From Flavonifractor sp. An306 (GTDB lineage: Bacteria > Bacillota > Clostridia > Oscillospirales > Oscillospiraceae): 64,000 nt of DNA. The notes below the pieces were generated by a model that saw nothing but the letters and a program-made list of their open reading frames with translations, was not told the DNA's origin and did not search any database. Below, in pieces: positions 44,285 through 52,389 of the stretch. How positions within the stretch are numbered: position 1 is the first letter of the stretch; every line of letters starts with the position of its first letter. Position numbers and translations under genes: made by a program. The stretch lies in the NCBI RefSeq assembly GCF_002159455.1, contig NZ_NFIQ01000004.1:1-64000 (forward strand). The letters run 5' to 3'.

Positions 44285-45937
44285 GTGCTCAAGCGCATTT
44301 GTACCGGCGGCCTGGCCGCCCTTCTGGTGCTCTCCGCCGCCCCCCTCTCCGCCCAGGCAACCTTCTCCGACGCCCAGGGCCACTGGGCCCAGGAGGTGGT
44401 GGAGCAGGCGGAGGCATACGGCCTGATCCAGGGCTACCCCGACGGCACCTTCGGCGTGGGGGATGAGATGACCCGCAGCCAGTTTGTCACCGTGCTCTGC
44501 CGTATGTTCGGCTGGGATATGCTCACCCCCGACTCCCCCTCGTACATCGACTGCTCCCCCTCCGCCTGGTATTACTCCGCCGTGGAGACCGCCCGGGCCC
44601 ACAACGTGATGGACCCCTCCGGGCCCTTCCGGCCGGAGGATTACATCAGCCGGGGGGAGATGGCGGTGATGCTGGTGCGGGCCCTGGGATACGACCAGCT
44701 GGCCCAGGATCTGGCCGGCCTCACCCTCCCCTTTGACGATGTGAAGGAGGATACGGGCTATATGGCCATCGCCTACGACATCGGCATGGTCAACGGCGTG
44801 GCCGGCCCCGACGGCTCCCTGAAGTTTTTGCCCAACCACTCGGCCACCCGGGCGGAGGCGGCGGCCATGCTGGTGCGGGTATATGAGCGCTACCAGTCCA
44901 AAACCCAGTGGCTCCACGGCTTTTACGCCTTCTCCTCCTACGCCCAGATCAATCTGACCGCCGACATGGACGCCGTCAGCGTGGGGTGGGCTCAGATGGA
45001 GTACGGCGAGAACGGCCCCGTCCTCAACTCCACCTCGGCAAATGGCAACGACTGGGTCAAGCCCGACGACGTGACCCCCGCCACCTCCTACTTTGAGAGC
45101 CATCAGCTGCCCTACAACCTGAACGTCTACGCCTCTGCCGGGGACAGCGTCACCCTAGCCGACGGCGCCACCTCCTCCACCGTGGCGGCGGTGGTATCCA
45201 CACCGGAGGCCCGGCAGCAGGCCATTGACGCCCTGGTGACAGCCGCCGCCGACTACAGCGGCCTGACCATCGACTTTGAGGCCCTGAAGGGAGATACCAT
45301 AAAGCAGGATTATGTCACCTTTATGGAGGAGCTGCGGCAGGCCCTGCCAAAGGACAAGACCCTGTACGTCTGCGTTCAGCCGGACACCTGGTACACCGGC
45401 TTTGACTACCGGGGCCTGGGGGAGGTGTGCGACAAGGTGATCCTCATGGCCCACGACTACCAGTGGACCTCGGCACCCGAGTCCTATGTGGGCACCGCCA
45501 ACACCAATTCCCCCGTCACCCCCTTCCCCAGCATCTATGAGGCCCTGCGGGACATCACCGATCCGGACACCGGCGTACAGGATGTGAGCAAGGTGGCCCT
45601 GGCCATCTCCTTCGGCACCGCCGGCTTCCACGTGGACGAGGAGGGCAGGCTGCTGGAGACCACCATCTACCACCCGGCCATGACCACCCTCACCGCCCGG
45701 CTGAACCAGCCGGACACGGTGGTGACCTATTCCGACAAATACCGCAACCCCTATGCCCTGTACACCACCGAGGACGGCAGCCAGTATAAGGTGTGGTACG
45801 AAAACGAGCAGAGCGTGCTGGACAAGCTGCAGCTGGCCCGGATGTTCGGCGTCACCGGGGTGTCCCTGTGGCGCATCGGCAATATTCCCGCTTCGTCGGG
45901 CTATGACGTATGGAGCGCGGTGCTGAGCACCCGCTGA
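44285..45937 (+). CDS. Exported SLH-domain protein with GH18-type glycosidase domain
   Basis: A 550-residue exported protein. The signal peptide MLKRICTGGLAALLVLSAAP is followed by three S-layer homology repeats (for example FSDAQGHWAQEVVEQA with GLIQGYPDGTFGVGDEMTRS), which bind secondary wall polymer. From about 215 on is a GH18 barrel: YSGLTIDFEALKG carries Asp330 and the catalytic Glu332, VILMAHDYQW follows, and SLWRIGN is near the end. This resembles the YaaH/SleL-type peptidoglycan hydrolases. Start is GTG with GGAGGT eight bases upstream; a start seven codons earlier is poorer. It is followed by yitT 14 bases downstream. Confidence 0.87.
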   Translation: MLKRICTGGLAALLVLSAAPLSAQATFSDAQGHWAQEVVEQAEAYGLIQGYPDGTFGVGDEMTRSQFVTVLCRMFGWDMLTPDSPSYIDCSPSAWYYSAVETARAHNVMDPSGPFRPEDYISRGEMAVMLVRALGYDQLAQDLAGLTLPFDDVKEDTGYMAIAYDIGMVNGVAGPDGSLKFLPNHSATRAEAAAMLVRVYERYQSKTQWLHGFYAFSSYAQINLTADMDAVSVGWAQMEYGENGPVLNSTSANGNDWVKPDDVTPATSYFESHQLPYNLNVYASAGDSVTLADGATSSTVAAVVSTPEARQQAIDALVTAAADYSGLTIDFEALKGDTIKQDYVTFMEELRQALPKDKTLYVCVQPDTWYTGFDYRGLGEVCDKVILMAHDYQWTSAPESYVGTANTNSPVTPFPSIYEALRDITDPDTGVQDVSKVALAISFGTAGFHVDEEGRLLETTIYHPAMTTLTARLNQPDTVVTYSDKYRNPYALYTTEDGSQYKVWYENEQSVLDKLQLARMFGVTGVSLWRIGNIPASSGYDVWSAVLSTR

Positions 45938-45951
45938 GGAGGAGAGAGGAC

Positions 45952-46809
45952 ATGAAGCTGTCCCCCAAAGAGCTGTTTCATGAGTTTTTGCTGATGAGCC
46001 TGGGCACCGCGCTGGTGTCGGTGGGCGTCTACTTTTTCAAATTTCCCAACAACTTTTCCATGGGCGGGGTGTCCGGCCTGGCGGTGCTGCTGGGCAAGCT
46101 GATCCCTCAGCTCTCCCCCTCCACCTTCAACTCCATCATCAACCTGCTGTTTCTGCTGCTGGGGTTTCTGCTGCTGGACAAGGGCTTCGGCTTTCGCACG
46201 GTGTACTGCTCCATCCTGTACGCCGGCCTGGTGCAGGTCTTTGAGATCCTCTGGCCCCTCAGCGCCCCGCTGACCAACCAGCTGATGCTGGAGCTGCTCT
46301 TCGCCGTGGTCCTCCCCGCCATCGGCTCGGCCATCCTCTTCAATATCGGCGCCTCCTCCGGCGGCACCGACATCGCCGCCATGATTTTGAAGAAATACAC
46401 CGGCATGGACGTGGGCCGGGCCCTGCTGGTGTCCGACGTGGCCATCGCCGCCGCCGCCCTGGTGGTCTTTGACGTGCAGGCCGGCCTGTGCTCCCTGCTG
46501 GGCCTGGCCCTCAAGTCGGTGCTGGTGGACTCGGCCATCGAGTCTTTCAACCGCCGCAAGGCCTTCTTCATCATCACCTCCAACCCGGAGACGGTGTGCG
46601 CCTATGTCACCGACACCCTGGGCCGGGGCGCCACTGTGTGGCAGGCCCAGGGGGCCTACACCCATGAGGTCCACCATGTGGTGCTCACCGTCCTGTCCCG
46701 GGGCCAGGCGGTGGTCCTCCGGCGGCAGCTCAAGTCCATGGACCCCCACGCCTTCCTGATCGTGGCCAACTCCAGCGAGATCTTTGGAAAGGGCTTTTTG
46801 CGGGCCTGA
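45952..46809 (+). CDS. YitT family membrane protein
   Basis: A 285-residue protein of the YitT/DUF161 family: five to six membrane segments in the first 180 residues, with FPNNFSMGGVSGLAVLLGK and GASSGGTDIAAMILKKYTG as hallmarks, then the cytoplasmic DUF2179 domain (AFFIITSNPETVCAYVTD, GRGATVWQAQGAYT). The transported substrate is unknown. GGAGGAGAGAGGAC precedes the ATG at 45952. It probably shares a transcript with the SLH/GH18 gene. Confidence 0.9.
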   Translation: MKLSPKELFHEFLLMSLGTALVSVGVYFFKFPNNFSMGGVSGLAVLLGKLIPQLSPSTFNSIINLLFLLLGFLLLDKGFGFRTVYCSILYAGLVQVFEILWPLSAPLTNQLMLELLFAVVLPAIGSAILFNIGASSGGTDIAAMILKKYTGMDVGRALLVSDVAIAAAALVVFDVQAGLCSLLGLALKSVLVDSAIESFNRRKAFFIITSNPETVCAYVTDTLGRGATVWQAQGAYTHEVHHVVLTVLSRGQAVVLRRQLKSMDPHAFLIVANSSEIFGKGFLRA

Positions 46810-46921
46810 GGTTTTTTCCTGGAAAATATTTCCAACTCGACGGTGTTCCCCCTCCTTTGCGGCAAAATATGGTAATATATGGTTGTCCATATTCCCGTTT
46901 TGCCATGAAGGAGGGCTTTTT

Positions 46922-47722
46922 ATGCCGTTATTGCGCCGTAAAGGACTATATGAGAGCAACAAGGTGCTGTACTTACCGGTGGCCGCCATCACCCCCAATC
47001 CGGACCAGCCCCGCCGCCACTTTTCCCGGGAAGGGCTGGAGGAGCTGGCCGCCAGCATTGCCGAGCACGGGGTGCTCCAGCCCCTGTCGGTGCGCCGAGG
47101 GGGTCAGGGCTATGAGCTGATCTCCGGCGAGCGGCGGCTGCGGGCCGCCAAGCTGGCGGGGCTGGCGGAGGTGCCCTGTATTGTGGTCAATGTGGACAGT
47201 CAGGGGTCCTCCCTGCTGGCTCTGGTGGAAAACCTCCAGCGCCGGGACCTGGACTTTGTGGAGGAGGCCTCCGCCCTGGCTCGGCTCATTGAGACCTACC
47301 ACCTGTCCCAGGAGGAGGCCGCCCGGCGGATCGGCAAGTCCCAGTCGGCGGTGGCCAACAAGCTGCGGCTGCTGAAGCTGCCGCCGGAGGCCCTGGCCCT
47401 GCTGCGGGAGCACGGCTGCACCGAGCGCCACGCCCGGGCGCTGCTGCGGCTGGAGAGCGCCCAGGCTCAGCTGGAGGCCGCCCGCTACATTGCCCAGCAG
47501 GGCTTTACCGTGGCCCGCACCGAGCAGTATGTGGAGGAGCTGCTTCACAAGGCGGACAAGCCCCGGCAGAAGCGGCTCTTTATTATTAAGGATGTGCGCC
47601 TGTTTCTCAATTCCATCAACCGGGGCCTGTCGCTGATGAAAACCGCCGGGGTCAACGCTGACTGCCAGCGCAAGGAGACCGACGATTCGATCCTCTTGAC
47701 CATTACCATTCCAAAAGGATAA
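46922..47722 (+). CDS. noc: Nucleoid occlusion/ParB-type protein
   Basis: A 266-residue ParB-family CTPase. VAAITPNPDQPRRHFSREGL, ISGERRLRAAKLAG (the CTP-binding GERR box), LALVENLQRRDLDFVEEA and the helix-turn-helix LSQEEAARRIGKSQSAVANKL are all visible. As a second ParB paralogue immediately before parA and parB it is the likely Noc, coordinating division with the nucleoid, or a Noc/ParB intermediate. GAAGGAGGG precedes the ATG. The gene ends exactly where a consensus parS site begins. Confidence 0.88.
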   Translation: MPLLRRKGLYESNKVLYLPVAAITPNPDQPRRHFSREGLEELAASIAEHGVLQPLSVRRGGQGYELISGERRLRAAKLAGLAEVPCIVVNVDSQGSSLLALVENLQRRDLDFVEEASALARLIETYHLSQEEAARRIGKSQSAVANKLRLLKLPPEALALLREHGCTERHARALLRLESAQAQLEAARYIAQQGFTVARTEQYVEELLHKADKPRQKRLFIIKDVRLFLNSINRGLSLMKTAGVNADCQRKETDDSILLTITIPKG

Positions 47723-47738
47723 TGTTTCACGTGAAACA
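47723..47738 (+). promoter_or_regulatory. parS: parS site 1
   Basis: TGTTTCACGTGAAACA, a perfect match to the 16-bp parS consensus bound by ParB/Spo0J. It begins at the base after the noc stop codon. With two more copies nearby it marks the region as close to the chromosome origin. Confidence 0.97.
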
Positions 47739-47760
47739 TCACCTGCCGCCAATTCAACCA

Positions 47761-47801
47761 AGAACCTTGTTTCACGTGAAACAAGGTTCTTGCGCTTTTT
47801 T
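47761..47801 (+). terminator. parS: parS site 2 inside a terminator hairpin
   Basis: A second perfect parS (47768-47783) is extended on both sides into a 30-bp perfect palindrome (47761-47790: AGAACCT, the parS, AGGTTCT). TGCG and a run of six T follow, so on RNA it forms a strong hairpin with a T-run, while on DNA it is a ParB loading site. It would end the noc transcript just before the parA promoter. Confidence 0.9.
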
Positions 47802-47804
47802 CGG

Positions 47805-47833
47805 TTGAATTACCGGGAAAGAGAAGATATAAT
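47805..47833 (+). promoter_or_regulatory. Promoter of the parAB operon
   Basis: TTGAAT (47805-47810), a 17-base spacer and a perfect TATAAT (47828-47833). It starts 22 bases after parS site 2, so ParB spreading from the site could affect it. Confidence 0.8.
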
Positions 47834-47873
47834 AGGTTGGTACGCTGGTTACAGTAGAAAAGGCAGGTGTGCT

Positions 47874-48659
47874 ATGGCAAAGACCATCGCAATCGTGAAT
47901 CAAAAGGGCGGTGTGGGAAAGACTACCACCTGTGTCAATCTGGCCGCCGCCCTGAAAAAAATGGAACAGCGGATACTGGTGTGCGACTTTGACCCTCAGG
48001 CCAACACCACCTCGGGGCTGGGGGTGGACAAGACCATCGCCCCCAATGTGTACGATGTGCTGCTCAACGGGTCGGAGACCGCCAAGGCCATCGTCTCCAC
48101 CCCCTATGCCGACGTGATCCCCTCCAACAAGGCCCTCACCGGCGCCATTGTGGAGATGATCGGTCTGGACCACCGGGAGTACCGGCTGAAGGAGGCCCTG
48201 TCCCTGGTGCGGTCGGACTACGACTATATCCTCATCGACTGCCCCCCCTCCCTGGAGCTGCTTACCCTCAACGCCCTGTGCGCCGCCGACACGGTGCTGG
48301 TGCCGGTGCAGTGTGAGTATTACGCCCTGGAGGGCCTCAGCGATCTGCTGTCCACCATCCGCATCGTCAAGCGCTCCCTCAACCCGTCCATCGCCCTGGA
48401 AGGGGTAGTGCTCACCATGTACGACGGGCGCACCAATCTGTCCATTCAGGTGGCGGAGGAGGTCAAGCGCCACTTCCCCGGCCAGGTGTACGCCACGGTG
48501 ATTCCCCGGAACGTCCGCCTGTCCGAGGCGCCCAGCTACGGCAAGCCGGTGTCCGCCTACGATCCCCTGTCCCGGGGCTCGGAGGCCTATGCCGCCCTGG
48601 CCGCCGAGGTGCTGGAGCACAATCAGTACGCCGTCACCCGTTTGGAAAGGAGCGAATGA
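47874..48659 (+). CDS. parA: Chromosome partitioning ATPase ParA/Soj
   Basis: A 261-residue deviant-Walker ATPase of Soj size. KGGVGKTTTC (11-20) is the deviant Walker A, FDPQANTTSGLG the switch region and YILIDCPPSLELLTLNAL the Walker B part. It works with ParB and parS to separate origins and, in Bacillus, to regulate DnaA. AAAGGCAGGTG precedes the ATG. parB follows with one base between. Confidence 0.97.
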   Translation: MAKTIAIVNQKGGVGKTTTCVNLAAALKKMEQRILVCDFDPQANTTSGLGVDKTIAPNVYDVLLNGSETAKAIVSTPYADVIPSNKALTGAIVEMIGLDHREYRLKEALSLVRSDYDYILIDCPPSLELLTLNALCAADTVLVPVQCEYYALEGLSDLLSTIRIVKRSLNPSIALEGVVLTMYDGRTNLSIQVAEEVKRHFPGQVYATVIPRNVRLSEAPSYGKPVSAYDPLSRGSEAYAALAAEVLEHNQYAVTRLERSE

Positions 48660-48660
48660 T

Positions 48661-49557
48661 ATGGCACTTGAACGGGGCCTGGGCCGTGGCCTGGGCGCTC
48701 TGTTGGGAGACGCCGCTCTCCAATCCCAGGAGGGGGGCTCCCTCTCCCTGCCCATCTCCCAGGTGGAGCCGGGGCTGAAGCAGCCCCGAAAGCGTTTTGA
48801 GGAGGGCGCCCTGCAGGATCTGGCCGACTCCATCCGCACCCACGGCATTATTCAGCCCCTGACCGTGCGGCGGCTGTCCTCCGGCTACTATCAGATCATC
48901 GCCGGAGAGCGGCGGTGGCGGGCGGCCAAGCTGGCGGGGCTCAGCGAGGTGCCCGCCGTGATCATCGAGGCCGACGACCGGAAGGTCATGGAGCTGGGCC
49001 TCATCGAAAACCTCCAGCGGGAGGATCTGAACCCCATTGAAGAGGCCAACGGCTACAAGGTCCTGGTGGAGGAATACGGCCTCACCCAGGAGGAGGTGGC
49101 CCAGCGGGTGGGCAAGTCCCGGCCTACGGTGGCCAACGCCCTGCGGCTGCTCTCCCTCCCCGACCCGGTGTGCGCCCTGCTGGAGGAGGGCAAGCTGTCC
49201 GCCGGCCACGCCCGGGCCATTCTGTCCCTGGAGGACGGGGCTCTGCAGATGAAGCTGGCCAAAAAGGTGATTGAGGACGGCCTCAGCGTCCGCCAGACCG
49301 AGGCCCTGGCCAAGCGGCTGGCCGCCGGAGACAGGCTGCCCCCCTCTCCCCCGCCCGCCGCCGGACCCGACCTGTCCATCTATTTCCGGGAGGCGGAAAA
49401 GTCCCTGACCAACCGCTTTGGCCGCAAGGTCCACATTGTCAACGGCAAGAAAAAGGGCAAGATCGAGCTGGAGTACTATAACCCCGACGATCTGAACACC
49501 CTTCTGGAGCTGCTGGAGCAGCTGCCCACCCAGGGGAAGGGAGGTCAGACGCTTTGA
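48661..49557 (+). CDS. parB: Chromosome partitioning protein ParB/Spo0J
   Basis: A 298-residue ParB. The N-terminus ALERGLGRGLGALLGD carries the ParA-stimulating Arg-rich segment, PISQVEPGLKQPRKRFEE and IAGERRWRAAKLAGLSEVPA form the CTP-binding domain, LTQEEVAQRVGKSRPTVANAL the parS-reading helix-turn-helix, and the C-terminal 60 residues the dimer domain. GGAAAGGAG precedes the ATG. The next gene starts within its stop codon (TTGA). Confidence 0.96.
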   Translation: MALERGLGRGLGALLGDAALQSQEGGSLSLPISQVEPGLKQPRKRFEEGALQDLADSIRTHGIIQPLTVRRLSSGYYQIIAGERRWRAAKLAGLSEVPAVIIEADDRKVMELGLIENLQREDLNPIEEANGYKVLVEEYGLTQEEVAQRVGKSRPTVANALRLLSLPDPVCALLEEGKLSAGHARAILSLEDGALQMKLAKKVIEDGLSVRQTEALAKRLAAGDRLPPSPPPAAGPDLSIYFREAEKSLTNRFGRKVHIVNGKKKGKIELEYYNPDDLNTLLELLEQLPTQGKGGQTL

Positions 49558-50126
49558 GCCATCCATCCCAGCACAAGCCGGAGGACAGCCTCCAACACGC
49601 CGCGGAGCACGAAAAGCCCTCCAAGCGCAATCCGGTGCTGTTTTACCTGATGATCCTCTTTGCGGTTGCCTTCCTGCTGCTGCTCATGTCCTTTATGATG
49701 CAGAGCCGGGCCAACCAGGAGGCCATGAGCCACCTGGAGGAGACCTCCAATTCGGCGGTGGAGTCCCTGGAAAACAAGCTGAAGGAAAACGAGCAGCTGA
49801 AAGCTCAGGTGACCCAGCTGGAGGAGGAAAACCAGCAGCTCACCAGCCAGCTGGAGGAGCAGTCCGGCCAGGTGGCAGAGAGCCAGGAGGAGCTGGAGCA
49901 GGTTGTCCAGGCCCTGACGGCGCTGAACACCCTGCGGAGCCTATATAACCAGGGGCGGTACAGCGACGCCCGGGACTTTCTGGCTGAGCAGGAGCTGAAC
50001 GCCGACAACAGCTATGTGATCGAGGACTATCTGACCTTGTATAACGAAACATACGCCACGCCGGAGGAGCTGGAGATCTATGATCCCCTGGCGGCCTGGC
50101 AGCAGCTGGTCTCCTGGCTGGGCTAA
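49554..50126 (+). CDS. Membrane-anchored coiled-coil protein of unknown function
   Basis: A 190-residue protein: a polar N-terminus, one membrane segment at about 28-48 (VLFYLMILFAVAFLLLLMSF), then a coiled coil of about 70 residues (EETSNSAVESLENKLKENEQ and on) and a short helical C-terminus (LRSLYNQGRYSDARDFLAEQ). The start is TTG overlapping the parB stop, with GGGAGGT eight bases upstream. No family is recognised. Its coupling to parB suggests a role in chromosome or envelope organisation. Confidence 0.8.
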   Translation: MSHPSQHKPEDSLQHAAEHEKPSKRNPVLFYLMILFAVAFLLLLMSFMMQSRANQEAMSHLEETSNSAVESLENKLKENEQLKAQVTQLEEENQQLTSQLEEQSGQVAESQEELEQVVQALTALNTLRSLYNQGRYSDARDFLAEQELNADNSYVIEDYLTLYNETYATPEELEIYDPLAAWQQLVSWLG

Positions 50127-50135
50127 AAAAGAACA

Positions 50136-50151
50136 TGTTTCACGTGAAACT
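50136..50151 (+). promoter_or_regulatory. parS: parS site 3, one mismatch
   Basis: TGTTTCACGTGAAACT matches the parS consensus at 15 of 16 positions. It lies 10 bases after the coiled-coil gene and before serS. Confidence 0.9.
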
Positions 50152-50176
50152 CGTCGGGGCAAGTTTCAGATCCCTC

Positions 50177-50280
50177 GTTTTCCCGTATACGGGAAAACTC
50201 ACTCCTTCCACTGCCCCTCCTCTCCCCCACGAAACCCGCTACGCTGGGCTTTCGCGGGGTCCCCGGGGCTCCGCCCCCAA
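50177..50280 (+). repeat. serS leader with palindrome and hairpin-rich repeat-like segment
   Basis: The 178-base gap before serS holds a perfect 22-bp palindrome (50177-50198, arms GTTTTCCCGTA) and, after a C-rich run, a hairpin with the pattern CCCC-A-stem-loop-stem-C-GGGG (50225-50259), followed by T, CCCC, a GGGG/CCCC hairpin and AATTTCA. The CCCC-A ... C-GGGG shape and the following N-CCCC ... ATTTCA match the first part of the structured elements at hisS and pta. No T-box core is visible. Confidence 0.45.
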
Positions 50281-50304
50281 TTTCATTTTGAGGTGAATTT
50301 AACC

Positions 50305-51606
50305 ATGCTGGATATTCGATTCATCCGGGAAAATCCCGAGGCCGTCAAGGAAAACATCAAGAAAAAGTTCCAGGAGGAGAAGCTTCCCCTGGTGGACCAG
50401 GTGATCGCCCTGGACGCCGAGAACCGCAAAACCATTCAGGAGGCCCAGGACCTGCGCACCGCCCGCAACGCCAAGAGCAAGCAGGTGGGCATGCTGATGG
50501 GCCAGGCCAAGAAGGACCCCTCCAAGCTCGCCGAGGCCGAAGCCCTCAAGGCCGAGGTGAAGGCCGACGCCGACCGTCTGGCCTATCTGGAGGGCCGGGA
50601 GACCGAGCTGGCCGAGCAGATCCGCCACATCATGCTCCAGATCCCCAACATCATCGACCCCTCCGTGCCCATCGGCCCCGACGACTCCGCCAATGTGGAG
50701 GTGGAGCGGTTCGGCGAGCCGGTGACCCCCGACTTTGAGATCCCCTATCACACCCAGATCATGGAGTCCTTTGACGGCATTGACATGGACTCCGCCGGCC
50801 GGGTGTCCGGCTCCGGCTTCTACTATCTGATGGGGGACATCGCCCGCCTCCACGAGGCGGTGCTGGCCTACGCCCGGGACTTTATGATCAACAAGGGCTT
50901 CACCTTCTGCGTGCCTCCCTTCATGATCCACGGCAACGTGGTGGAGGGCGTCATGAGCCAGACCGAGATGGACGCCATGATGTACAAGATCGAGGGCGAG
51001 GACCTCTACCTCATCGGCACCAGCGAGCACTCTATGATCGGCAAGTTCATTGACCAGATCATCCCCGAGGAGAAGCTGCCCCAGACCCTCACCTCCTATT
51101 CCCCCTGCTTCCGCAAGGAAAAGGGCGCCCACGGCATCGAGGAGCGTGGCGTGTACCGCATCCACCAGTTTGAAAAGCAGGAGATGGTGGTGGTGTGCAA
51201 GCCGGAGGACTCCATGAAGTGGTACGAGCAGATGTGGCGGTACTCCGTGGAGCTCTTCCGCTCCCTGGACATCCCCGTGCGTCAGCTGGAGTGCTGCTCC
51301 GGCGACCTGGCCGACCTGAAGGTGAAGAGCTGCGACATCGAAGCCTGGTCTCCCCGCCAGCAGAAGTACTTTGAGGTATGCTCCTGCTCCAACCTGGGCG
51401 ACGCCCAGGCCCGCCGGCTGAAAATGCGGGTGAAGGGCGAGAAGGGCACCTATCTGCCCCACACCCTGAACAACACCGTGGTGGCGCCCCCCCGGATGCT
51501 CATTGCCTTCCTGGAAAACAACCTCCAGGCTGACGGCTCTGTGAAGATCCCCGCCCCCCTGCGGCCCTACATGGGCGGCAAGGAAGTGCTGACCCCCAAG
51601 GCATAA
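50305..51606 (+). CDS. serS: Seryl-tRNA synthetase
   Basis: A 433-residue class II synthetase. It has the N-terminal helical arm (about 30-100), motif 2 SPCFRKEKGAHGIEERG with VYRIHQFEKQE, and motif 3 NNTVVAPPRMLIAFLENN; the serine-site loop LGDAQARRLKMR is present. It charges tRNA-Ser. The start MLDIRFIREN has TTGAGGTG nine bases upstream; a start far upstream would read through the repeat region. Confidence 0.97.
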   Translation: MLDIRFIRENPEAVKENIKKKFQEEKLPLVDQVIALDAENRKTIQEAQDLRTARNAKSKQVGMLMGQAKKDPSKLAEAEALKAEVKADADRLAYLEGRETELAEQIRHIMLQIPNIIDPSVPIGPDDSANVEVERFGEPVTPDFEIPYHTQIMESFDGIDMDSAGRVSGSGFYYLMGDIARLHEAVLAYARDFMINKGFTFCVPPFMIHGNVVEGVMSQTEMDAMMYKIEGEDLYLIGTSEHSMIGKFIDQIIPEEKLPQTLTSYSPCFRKEKGAHGIEERGVYRIHQFEKQEMVVVCKPEDSMKWYEQMWRYSVELFRSLDIPVRQLECCSGDLADLKVKSCDIEAWSPRQQKYFEVCSCSNLGDAQARRLKMRVKGEKGTYLPHTLNNTVVAPPRMLIAFLENNLQADGSVKIPAPLRPYMGGKEVLTPKA

Positions 51607-51616
51607 AGGAGAATCT

Positions 51617-52042
51617 ATGTCCGCGAAAGAGAAAACCAGAGGCTTTCTGGCTGAGTTCCGCAAATTTGTGGCCCGGGGCAACGTGATGGACCTGGCGGTG
51701 GGCGTGATCATCGGCGGCGCCTTCCAGTCCATCGTCAACTCCCTGGTCAACGACGTGATCAATCCCCTGCTGGGCATGCTGACGGGAGACAGCGCATCCT
51801 TGGCCGCCTCCCTCACCTTCCAGCTCCCCGGCGGCGGCCAGCTGATGCTGGGCAGCTTTATCAACGCCGTCATTAACTTTTTCATCATGGCCTTCGTGAT
51901 CTTCCTGCTGGTGAAGGGCATCAACGCCTTCCACCGGAAGAAGGAGGAGGCCCCCAAGGCCCCGGAGCCCCCTAAGCCCTCGGCGGAGGAGGTCCTGCTC
52001 ACCGAGATCCGGGACCTGCTGAAGGAGGGCCGCCATGCGTGA
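51617..52042 (+). CDS. mscL: Large-conductance mechanosensitive channel MscL
   Basis: A 141-residue MscL. FLAEFRKFVARGNVMDLAVG and VIIGGAFQSIVNSLVNDVI form the N-terminal helix and first membrane segment; FINAVINFFIMAFVIFLLVK is the second; the C-terminal helix is AEEVLLTEIRDLLKEG. It opens under membrane tension to release osmolytes. AAAGGAGA precedes the ATG. It overlaps the next gene by 8 bases. Confidence 0.96.
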   Translation: MSAKEKTRGFLAEFRKFVARGNVMDLAVGVIIGGAFQSIVNSLVNDVINPLLGMLTGDSASLAASLTFQLPGGGQLMLGSFINAVINFFIMAFVIFLLVKGINAFHRKKEEAPKAPEPPKPSAEEVLLTEIRDLLKEGRHA

Positions 52043-52388
52043 GCGGCCGGAGGACAAAAAGCCCCAGGAGGAGAAAGAGCCCTACACCCCCGCCTCCCCG
52101 GTGAAGCGGATTCTGGCCTGGGTGGGCGTGGTGTATATGGTGCTGCTGGTGGGGCTGAACCTGTACCCCTTCTTCCACGGCGGGGCCTACCTCACCGGGG
52201 TGGCGCCCCTGTTCGCCTGTCCGGGCATCGCCGGGCTGCTGATCATCGCCCTGTACACCCTGCGGCAGCCTGACGAGACCTATTCCAAAAAAGCCTCCAT
52301 GGTGGTGCTGGCCCTGGTGTGCGCCGTGGGCCTGGGGGTCAGCCTGGTGCTGGGCATCCCGCCGCTGTTGGAGGGGTTGGGAGGATAA
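52035..52388 (+). CDS. Small membrane protein of unknown function
   Basis: A 117-residue protein with a charged Glu/Lys/Pro-rich N-terminus and three hydrophobic segments (ILAWVGVVYMVLLVGLNLYP, GVAPLFACPGIAGLLIIALY, MVVLALVCAVGLGVSLVLGI). No family is recognised. It overlaps mscL and ends one base before rsmG, so it is part of the serS-mscL-rsmG run. GAAGGAGGG lies before the ATG. Confidence 0.8.
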   Translation: MRERPEDKKPQEEKEPYTPASPVKRILAWVGVVYMVLLVGLNLYPFFHGGAYLTGVAPLFACPGIAGLLIIALYTLRQPDETYSKKASMVVLALVCAVGLGVSLVLGIPPLLEGLGG

Positions 52389-52389
52389 G

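Noticed and set aside
47805-47833. Noc-binding site in TACCGGGAAA near the parA promoter
   Set aside because: Only one half resembles the consensus; the sequence is mostly the promoter spacer.
50127-50304. Serine T-box upstream of serS
   Set aside because: No T-box sequence and no terminator/antiterminator pair were found; the hairpins present fit the repeat-like pattern better.
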